Position numbers and translations under genes: made by a program | Shown here: positions 56,657-64,000 of the stretch, piece after piece | How positions within the stretch are numbered: position 1 is the stretch's first letter | How the letters are laid out: each line of letters starts with the position of its first letter | Notes under the pieces: model-generated | Told to the model about the DNA's origin: nothing | What the model saw: only the letters and a program-made list of their open reading frames with translations | Databases searched by the model: none | Source of the DNA: Diphasiastrum complanatum | Taxonomy: Eukaryota; Streptophyta; Lycopodiopsida; Lycopodiales; Lycopodiaceae | DNA length: 64,000 nt | Reading direction: 5' to 3' | Assembly: GCA_029204225.1 (NCBI GenBank) | Contig: CM055100.1 | Location: forward strand, 6,035,409 to 6,099,408

Positions 56657-57934
56657 CAACTTGGTGTCAGAGCGTCAGGGTGTTGCAGGTATGCACAATC
56701 ATGTGGAGCTATGGGATAGCGTCTTTCACCAGGAGAAATGGCACTCGGAGCATCTCAGGAGAGAGGACTCCATACAGGGTATCGACAGTCCGGATGGCAA
56801 GAGACAACAAAGTTCCTTCGATCGGAGCTTCGGGGAAGATCATAACGATCATCGTAGGTGAATTCCGGGGAGAATTCATGAAGAGATTGCTCAAAATGGT
56901 GGGTTGCTTCGGAAAACGGCTGTGACAGAAAATTGGCCAGAACTTGCAGTACACACATATTGGTGGTCACAGGTGATGGAAGTGCGAGGTAGTGCCAATT
57001 GGAAGCCGTTGGGCAAGATAGCGGACTTGCATTGGATGAGCTGTGTGTGGGACACACAGAGGATGAAGAATGGGTCGGTAATCACACTTTGGATGCTCTC
57101 GGTGAGTGGTGAGTGTGATAATTTTGCGGTTTTGCAGTCGGTAAGTCAATTTTGATCAAGTCAAAGTAGTTGTGGAGCAGTGTATCAGGTTTTTCATCAG
57201 GGAGACACACTTCAACTGCCTATTCTAGGTAAGTCAAGTCAATTTGCCATATTAGTATTGCATTGGGGATGCAGATTCTAGTGATGACAAGGTGTAGATC
57301 GTTTGGTTTGGGCCATGAAAGATCTCACAAGTTCACTTGGAGGGATATTGGCATGCATAGTCATGTGAGGGACTTGATGGTGGCTTTGGAGTTTACATCT
57401 CAGTGTATTCTCAAGGAGTGTTTGAGAACCATTCACAGAAGCAGCTTGGAGCTAGCTTGGGAGAATATAGGTGGGCGTTACATGGTAGATGTTCAGATCT
57501 TCGAGATCAATGATGGCATTGGAATACCTGGTAGGGATAGCACTGCAAGATGACATGGGATGATCATCAGGGGGCAGCTATTTCAGATTGGACTTGAGTC
57601 ATTGGCATGGACAGGACTTACGAGGTGATTCATGATGGAATCAGGACGCTGCAAACGCAAATGGGCAAAGCGTGAAGCTTTGGGAGCCAGCTCTAGATTG
57701 GAGAGCTGATGGAGATCGCACGGGGTGTGATCGGAGGGCAAGCACTATGATGGGTGTTTTGCTAGCGATCCACTGTAGGGGACTTTGATGGCGAGGACTT
57801 CATGGTGTGCTCATTTGGGAGTACAGGTTGGCATTACAGCAGGGGGTCAGTCATTGGACATTGGCATCGATGGGGAGACATCTACCATCACGGGTGTGGA
57901 TAAGCTATCAATAGCTTTCATGCATTTGGCTGTC
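56657..57934 (+). other. unclassified stretch led by a primer-site motif
   Basis: TTGGTGTCAGAGCG at about 56661 looks like a tRNA primer site. It is followed by 1.25 kb with higher GC and several short plus-strand frames, the best at 57263-57553 with 96 codons (MILVMTR-like start, later LELAWENIGGRYMVDVQIF). I recognise no gag or pol motif. It may be the interior of a non-autonomous element. Confidence 0.35.
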
Positions 57935-58376
57935 GAGAATGATTCGCGACTAATTATTTGTCTGATAATTTTTTATGCTTAATTGTTTGGCTACGTAATC
58001 ACAGTAGTACTAATGATTTCAAAGTTAGTTACTATAAGTCCAAACGTGATTTCTATCACTATTGTTTTGTTTGAAATTGATGGGCATAGTCATGCATTGT
58101 GAAAAAGAAAGATAGGTTATTCCGCCATGCACGAAAAGATTTCTTTCTAGACACTCAAATTATTTTCATTTGTTTCTTTTCGAGTTAGACCTATCTTCTG
58201 CACACCATTTTCCGACATGGTATTAGAGCATTTTGTTCTTATATCAAAACTTCTGTCATAGTATCAGTGCTAGATCACTATTTCCTTTAACTGAACTGCC
58301 ACGATATCATATATGTGATCTCTATCAGGGCCTAATACTATGTCGATATCAAATTGATATCATACTCATTAGTTAT
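57935..58376 (+). repeat. family X LTR tail, primer site and leader (X5)
   Basis: 57935-58217 matches the end of the 35110-36239 LTR (GGCTACGTAATCA, GTGATTTCTATCACTA). Primer site TGGTATTAGAGC is at 58218-58229, followed by about 150 bp of leader. Plus orientation, so it faces the minus-strand X6 LTR that begins at 58377. Confidence 0.75.
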
Positions 58377-58972
58377 GTCACAAATCACGTCTAAAAATAT
58401 AGTGTTGCGTTTTTCACATTTTTTGCCTAATGAAATTTACTTGTATTTTAGTGAATGTGGAGACGAAGTCTATTAAATCTAGAAAGTTGTAGATTTACCA
58501 CATCAAATGTAAGAATTGTTGAAATTGACATGTGATATTATGCGTAGTGGTCAAGGCAGAGCTAAGAACTATGCCGATTTTAAGAGATCTCCCAAAGATT
58601 TCAAAAGTTGATGATTGGGTATATCTTAGAAAATCAAAAGATTCTAGGACTATGTGTACTGGAAAGAATTATAATTTGTCTACTAGATATTGTAGATCAC
58701 TTCAGACTATTATGAAATTTATTTCTTTAGCTTACGAATTTGATTTGAGGACAAGTCGACTGCTCATTCAGTGTTTCATGTAAGCTGACATAAACTAAGT
58801 TTACATGAAGGTGATATAGTTGGATCTGATGAGGATTGCAGACAGTCGTGTTTTTTGTCTGTCTTATTTTACATGTAAGTATGTAGACTGTGCGACAACA
58901 TGAGTAAAAATGCAGCATGAATGGAAGCAGAGTAAAATAGGATTTAGAAGAGTAGAGGAGATAAATCCAACA
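58377..58972 (-). repeat. 3' LTR of X6, interrupted
   Basis: 58377-58448 and 58838-58972 align with consecutive parts of the X1 LTR. Between them is about 390 bp of foreign DNA. The distal half of the LTR is missing beyond 58377. Confidence 0.75.
58449..58835. other. foreign insert in X6 LTR
   Basis: It splits the LTR between TTGTATTT and TGCAGACAG. The plus strand has an 83-codon frame (58532-58783) with PILRDLPKISKVDDWVYLRK. No family recognised and no clear duplication at the ends. Confidence 0.5.
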
Positions 58973-58980
58973 TCCCCCCC

Positions 58981-59620
58981 TTAATCTGGATCCGTGAATG
59001 CCTTGATCTTCAGACTGAGCAATGCACAAAAGTTGTTCTGTGCATTAACACTTAATGCCTTCGTGAATATATTTGCCACTATGTCCTGCGTTCTGCAATA
59101 CATTAAGCTCACCTCCTTGTTGAGAACTTTGTCCCTGACGTAGTGATATCTGATTTCAATGTGCTTACTCCTAGAGTGAAATATAGGGTTGGCCGATAAG
59201 GCAATAGCACTCTGATTATCACAGAATAAAATTGTGGGGTTGTATTGATACAGATTAATGTCTGACACTAAATTTCTCAACCAAAACGCTTTCTTAATAG
59301 ATTGAGAAGCATCAATGTATTCTGCTTTGTAGAAGAAAGTGCAATAGAGGTTTGCTTATGACTGTTCCATGAGATAGGACCATCATTGAAGAAGAATGTA
59401 AATCCAGATGTGGACTTACGATTGTCTACATCTCCTCCCCAACTTGCATCAGAATATCCATTGAGCTGATGAAGATTGTCGTTGCTAACATCTCCATAGC
59501 AGATGCACTGGTCCATGGTAGCTCGAATATATCTCATGACTCTTATGAGAGCTTTCCAATGGGTAATGTCAGGATTAGCCAAGTGAGCTTACTGCAAAAG
59601 AGATATCTGGTCTTGTATTC
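58981..59620 (-). pseudogene. RNase H of X6
   Basis: Minus strand: TRPDISFAVS (near 59615), a frameshift, ITHWKALIRVMRYIRATMDQ, NGYSDASWGGDVDNRKSTSG (Asp), TSIALSST (Glu block broken by a frameshift), then FCDNQSAIALSANP, HSRSKHIEIRYHYVRD, DIFTKALSVNAQNN ending at TAG before the purine tract. Nearly the same protein as X2 at 34468. Confidence 0.85.
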
Positions 59621-59631
59621 CACTTGTAATT

Positions 59632-60440
59632 TGTGAAATGTGAAAATTTCACAGGGATGTCACCTAAGGAGCTCTCTTGCTTATTTAAGAGACTCCCTCT
59701 TTATGAAGAGGAGCTTTTTGTGTTTTGTATCAACTCCATGCAGAAATGAGAAGAGCCTTCATGAGTTTGGTGCAACCATTGAGCTCCTTGATCATGCTTG
59801 TTTCTTGAGTGATGCATTTATGATCTTGCCCTTCCCTCCTTTTGTGTGTGGTTGTGGACTGTAGAGTGGATTAGATTTGCTGTTTTGTAGAGTGGATTAG
59901 CTTTCTTGTTTTCTTGTGGATTAATGTAGGAGCCAGCATTCAAGTAAACTAAATAGGCTAGAAATGTGGCATAAATCTTGCATATTCTCTAACATTCTAG
60001 CTCTTGATGTTCTTGGGATGTCCAAGAATCAAAAGGTTGGTTAGTTTCTTGATTCTTGGACTTCTAACATGCTGTAGATTAGTTTCTTGCTTCTTGTTCT
60101 GTGGATTTATGCAAGTTCAGTGTAGTGTAGGATCTGATTTCAATTTGCTTTTAGAGTAAGTAGTAGTAGAAACTACTGAATGTTCATTGATTTGCATGTT
60201 GATCTGTGAATGAGCATTCTTGGCTTGCATCCTATGTAGAATGTAAGTGCATGCAAGAGTGACGTCTCTGAGTAGTCCTCTGATAGATAGGACAAAGAAA
60301 ATCTATACAACAACAAAACTTTGTCTCTTCTGCCTGGGTTGGCATCGTAGAATCAAGAAACTATCTAACGAATGCCATGAAGCCTGATAACAAGCATAAA
60401 CGGTTCTGAAAAAGAGCCAAAAAGAATCGAAGTAAAAACA
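59632..60440. repeat. insert between RT and RNase H of X6, contains repeat M
   Basis: Copia pol reads through IPYS before and TRPDIS after this block; normally about 15 residues separate them. The block begins TGTGAAATGTGAAAATTTCAC. Its second half (59945-60350) is the M repeat also found at 17413-17820. This looks like a solo LTR, but neither the ends nor a duplication are clear. Confidence 0.5.
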
Positions 60441-60449
60441 GGTTCTCTG

Positions 60450-61575
60450 GAGTAGGGGATCAGTCAACACTCTTCCTGTTTGGTTTGGGGACATTGGTCC
60501 TTTGACAGATGCAGGCCTGGATCCATTGGTGATTTAGCTAATTTACAGCTCATTAAATTGTATCTGTTAAGAACATTATGAAGATCCCTTTGTTGAGTGA
60601 TGTAAATCAGTCAATTTGCTCTGTCTCTGTGGATTTGAATTCAAAGACATAAGTGTGCTTCGTCCAGATCAGTCATGTCAAATTCTAAGAACAACATTTG
60701 TTTCGAATCCTTGACCATATTGGCATTGTTGTTGAAGAGCAACGTATCATCAACATACAAGGTGATGATCATGAAGGATTGTTGCACTGACTTTGAATAA
60801 ACGTTGCAATCAATAGTGCTTGGTTTAAATCCTTGTTCAACGAGAAATGTGTTGATCCTCTGAAACCAAGCTCTGGCAGACTGTTTCAAGCCATACAGTG
60901 CTTTGTGGAGTTTACAGACATGATTCTTCATGGCTTTCAGAACGTATCCTTCGGACTGGATCATGTATATATCTTCTTGTATAACTCCATTCAGATAGAC
61001 TGTTTGTACATCAAGTTGATGTACTTCGAGGCGGCAGCTGCAGCATAAGATAGGAGCATTCGGATTGACAAATGTTTGACGACTGGACTAAAAGTCTCAC
61101 TGTAGTCAACATTCAGGATCTGGGTGAATCCTCGTGCTACCAGTCTAGCCTTCCTTCGATCAATCGTTCCGTTGGCATTATATTTAATCTTAAAGATCCA
61201 TTTGCAATCAATGATATTGCAGCCAATAGGAGCTTCGACTAGTGAACAGGTCTGGTTCTTGATCAGAGAGGAATACTCTCTGTCCATAGTTTCTCTCCAG
61301 AGATCAGAGTCTAGTTGGCTGAGTGTCTCTTCGATTGTCATCGGTTCCTGTATCAAGTGACATGCAGACTCAAGAGTATACCTTGTGGGCTGTGTGTGCA
61401 CTCGGCTTGATCTTTTGGGAGGATTCGATTGATCAACCACTCCTGGGACTTGTTGCTGGATAGCAGCACCGTCTTCGTCTAATTCGCTGTCAAAAGGCAG
61501 GTCGACAATGGACACGCCTGAGCCAGAAGCTCGGAAAGTCGTGTCAATGGCATGATGAAGATTCTCTTGGAGCAA
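60450..61575 (-). pseudogene. RT of X6
   Basis: Minus strand: 194 open codons (61575-60991) with QPTRYTLESACHLIQEPMTI, DLWRETMDREYSSLIKNQTC, DCKWIFKIKYNANGTID, RKARLVARGFTQI, DYSETFSPVVKHLSIRMLLS, followed by AAAAA from a GCAGCTGC-type repeat and a frameshift. The next frame (60964-60641) has HKALYGLKQSARAWFQRINT, TLYVDDTLLFNNNANM (catalytic Asp pair intact) and LEFDMTDLDEAHLCL, then a TGA. Further RT thumb sequence reaches KDQCPQTKQEE near 60480. Confidence 0.87.
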
Positions 61576-61642
61576 TATCCTTGTCTTTGATGTCGACGAA
61601 CTGATCCTTGATAAAGACTATATCCCGGCTATACAAGATTTG

Positions 61643-62545
61643 CTAGGTATCAGGATCATATAGCTTGTATGTATTATCAGATGAAGTATATCCAATCATG
61701 ATGGTCTTGAGACCTTGGAAGTCCAATTTCTTCCTCGTGTCTTTTGGGATTTGTGCATAGGCAACGCATCCAAACACTCTTAGGTTCTTCACATAAGGCT
61801 TAGAGCCTGTCCACACCTCGTGGGGTGTCTTGTCTGAGAGGGCTTTTATCGAACATCTGTTCTGGACATAAGCTACAATGGAGACAACTTCAACCCAGAA
61901 TCTCTTAGGCAACGATGCATGCGATAGCATACATTTGGCAGATTCAACCAGAGTACGATTCTTCCTCTCGGCTAAGCCATTAGACTGAGGACTGTAAGGA
62001 GTGATGAATTGCTTCTCAATGTCTTGGCTTTGGCAGTACTCCTTAAACTTGATAGAGATATATTCTCCACCATTGTCTGACCTGAGGGTCTTAATCGTCC
62101 TTCCAGTCTCCTTCTCTGCATGCTCCTTGAAGATTCTGAAGTAGTTGAAGGCTTCTGATTTCTTCTTTATAAAATACACCATGGTCCTTCTGAAAAATTC
62201 ATCAATAAAGGTTATAAAATAATTGGCATCCTTCAACGAAGGATTTTTTATTGGGCCACAAATATGTGAATGTACAACATATAGCAATCCTCTAGCAATG
62301 TGCTGATGGCTTGATTTAAAAGGTTCCCTAGTGTGTTTACCAACTAGATAGTCTTGACAGACAGGTAATTCGACTCTTTCGTGAGGATAGTCGAGATCAA
62401 GAACAATAGATTGTCTAGACATTCGTTGTACAGCAGCATGATTTAAATGACCAAGTCTATAATGCCAAAGTAAACATTTATTTGAATGAATTGAAGTACT
62501 GAGAGCCTGACTAGAGGCAGAAAAGCAATGACTCAATTTGTACAA
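61643..62545 (-). pseudogene. integrase of X6, long open frame, mutated sites
   Basis: 300 open codons on the minus strand. The zinc region LLWHYRLGHLNHAAV … LPVCQDYLVGKHTRE has Tyr where the second Cys of CxxC should be. The first catalytic block reads YVVHSHICGPI, with His in place of Asp. FIDEFFRRTMVYFIKKKSEA, KTLRSDNGGEYIS (second Asp) and QSNGLAERKNRTL (Glu) are intact. FGCVAYAQIPKDTRKKLDFQ and GYTSSDNTYKLYDPDT close the domain. The frame survived although two key residues are lost. Confidence 0.87.
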
Positions 62546-62649
62546 GTATCCATGCCTCTTTCCGAGTGCTAGGATCTTGCCTGTCCTATCAACTACTTTA
62601 CAGTGATCACATTCGAATTCTACTCTGTGTCCTAGATCTGTGATTCTGC

Positions 62650-63069
62650 TTACAAAGAGTAGATTCGTAGATAAGTTTGGTACATGAAGGACTTTAGAGA
62701 GTAGCTTAGACTGACATTTGCAAAGCTTAATCTTATAGTACCTTTACCTTTGATAGCTTGTGTGCTATTGTCGCCAAGGTGAACATATTTTTTGGTCCTG
62801 TAAGGTGTACAGGATTCGAAACAGTCAATGAGGCTGGTCATGTGTTGAGTGGCTCCGGAATCCATGAACCAAGAACTGTCGTCGGATGCTCCTTGATGGC
62901 TGGTCATGAAGGCATTGTGATCCGCTTCTTGAATAGGCTGTGGAGCTTCTACAGCTACATTTGCCACTTGATTCGACTGCCCCTTGCTGTTGTTCTTTAC
63001 TTGAAATATCCGGCAATCTTGAATTTCATGGTTGTTTCGCTTGTAGTATCTGCAGAACAACTTCTTCAT
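62650..63069 (-). pseudogene. zinc knuckle and protease of X6
   Basis: 139 open codons on the minus strand. The knuckle reads CRYYKRNNHEIQDC, with the second Cys changed to Tyr. The protease motif is SSWFMDSGATQHMTS with the catalytic Asp present. The frame is lost after LRIYSL, where a frameshift separates it from integrase. Confidence 0.83.
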
Positions 63070-63779
63070 CGTCTGCGGATTCGACTATTCTTTGTGCTGT
63101 GCTGGTTTCTGGTCTGGCTTTGATTGCTTCGGGCCTTTCTTCTTCTTCTGCTTAGTCGTGCTCTTATTGGTGTATAAAGAGTGATAATCAGCTGAGGAAT
63201 TTGAGGCTTCGTTCCTCCGCATGTCTTCTTGCAAAACATAGTAATGACTCTCGAAAGAGTCAGTTGTAGATGTGTCGTGATGATCATCACCCAACTATCG
63301 TATGAGCTTGGCAAGCTTGTAAGTAGTTGCATCATTGCGTCTTGATCGTTTCGGATAGATCCGATAGCGGCCATTTGCCTTAGCAGGTTCTTGAATTGAT
63401 TGATGTGATTCTGCAAAGACTCACCATCCGCCATCTTGAGGGAGTAAAATTTCTTCCTGAGATGTAGCTTGGAAGCTATATCTCAGACTTCGTATAGTGT
63501 GTTCAAGATGTCCCAAACTTCTTTCGATGTATGAGCCTCGGATACATGGCCGATTTGGGTATCCGTAATGCTGAAGATGATCAACACGAAAGCCTTTCCA
63601 TCCTTCAGCTTCCATCTGGCGATTGTTGCGTCGTCTGCTTCGGGTTTCCCTTCTACACTTGTAACAACGTCATACAATTCTTTAGCCATTAGTACAGTTT
63701 TCATCTTAAATTTCCACATATGGTAATTGGCTCCATCAAGCTTGTCCATGATGAGACTGGATTTCCCTTGGCAATCCAT
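63066..63779 (-). pseudogene. gag of X6
   Basis: Minus strand: 98 codons from ATG 63779 (LDGANYHMWKFKMKTVLMAK, KAFVLIIFSITDTQIGHVSE, KEVWDILNTLYEV), then frames joined by small shifts to ADGESLQNHINQFKNLLRQM, LLTSLPSSYDSWVMIITTHL, and a Lys/Arg-rich end. A normal plant copia Gag, broken in at least two places. X1 carries the same N-terminus at 1-165. Confidence 0.85.
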
Positions 63780-63921
63780 GTGGAAGATTAGTCTAAGTGA
63801 TAGGAAAAATTATCAGTGACTTAAGTATGAAAATTTGGTACTGAATTACAGAACAAGAAGACAACTACTCTATCGGCTAGTAGACTCTTGTACTGTGGAA
63901 GCTTATCAGGCTACAAAAATA

Positions 63922-63933
63922 GCTCTGTTACCA
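63922..63933 (-). other. primer-binding site of X6
   Basis: On the minus strand TGGTAACAGAGC directly follows the LTR end CTCCAACA. It is two changes from the initiator-tRNA-Met complement TGGTATCAGAGC. Confidence 0.75.
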
Positions 63934-64000
63934 TGTTGGAGAAAGAGGGTGTGTGAGTGTGAGAAACTAAAATAGCTCGAAAAGAAAACGAACACGAAAA
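63934..64000 (-). repeat. 5' LTR of X6, cut by the window edge
   Basis: It starts TGTTGGAGAAAGAGGGTG in the plus-strand text and matches the X1 LTR from 321 onward. Confidence 0.8.

Larger units (their letters stand above)
58377..64000 (-). mobile_element. copia element X6, nearly complete, minus strand
   Basis: Minus strand from the right edge: LTR (63934 onward, cut by the window end), primer site (63933-63922), gag, zinc knuckle and protease, integrase, RT, RNase H, purine tract (58982-58973), 3' LTR (58972-58377). Two insertions interrupt it: about 390 bp in the 3' LTR (58449-58835) and about 0.8 kb between RT and RNase H (59632-60440). All domains are recognisable but damaged, with mutated zinc and catalytic residues. 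Confidence 0.88.

Noticed and set aside
1-64000. CRISPR array, prophage or bacterial operon
   Set aside because: No short regularly spaced repeats with unique spacers, and the gene content (LTR elements, spliced hAT gene, trihelix protein) is that of a plant nucleus.

Overview
This looks like a transposon-crowded stretch of a land-plant nuclear genome. It is AT-rich and has spliced genes. It carries Ty1/copia, Ty3/gypsy-like and hAT elements with plant-type primer sites (initiator-tRNA-Met type TGGTATCAGAGC, and the TTGGCG-CGTTG type usually assigned to tRNA-Asp). The one gene I would call an intact host gene encodes a plant-specific trihelix DNA-binding protein. I cannot name the species. 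No rRNA gene, functional tRNA gene, CRISPR array or operon-like structure was seen.

Layout. 1-1514: 5' end of a minus-strand copia element (family X; a second member fills 58377-64000 in the same orientation). 1555-7198: a decayed Ty3/gypsy pol, split by a complete copia element (B1, 2136-6819) with two LTRs and a target-site duplication. 7199-17820: a chain of LTR pieces and two copia elements, with F (10968-17107) inserted into the integrase region of D (8108-10967). 17828-19560: E, a shrunken minus-strand relative of B1. 20310-21310: a TRIM-like miniature joined to a minus-strand copia remnant (G). 21311-24468: no recognisable gene. 24469-30054: H, a complete gag-only element with a perfect AATTG duplication and a ~150-bp tandem array. 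30060-34440: J, a long broken ORF of unknown family ending in a polypurine tract and LTR start. 34441-41366: copia wreckage of families X and Y, cut by a small gypsy-like element (O, 37362-38955, TACAA duplication). 41757-48653: two hAT-type elements, the larger (43811-48645) bounded by the 8-bp duplication CACAAGTT and carrying an eight-exon transposase gene. 49617-50669: the trihelix gene. 52134-56656: two more minus-strand copia fragments (K, L). 56657-57934: an unclassified primer-site-led stretch. 57935-64000: family X again.

Most coding material is dead gag-pol. The exceptions worth attention are: B1, whose 607-codon open frame keeps the protease and integrase remnants but replaces reverse transcriptase and RNase H by an unrecognised segment that is also found, similar at protein level, in E; element H, which kept only a gag-like region and a satellite-like array; unit J, which carries a coiled-coil ORF I cannot assign; and the hAT and trihelix genes.

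Coordinates were read by eye. LTR ends supported by TG...CA, primer site, polypurine tract or target-site duplication are exact to a base or two; fragment junctions are approximate.
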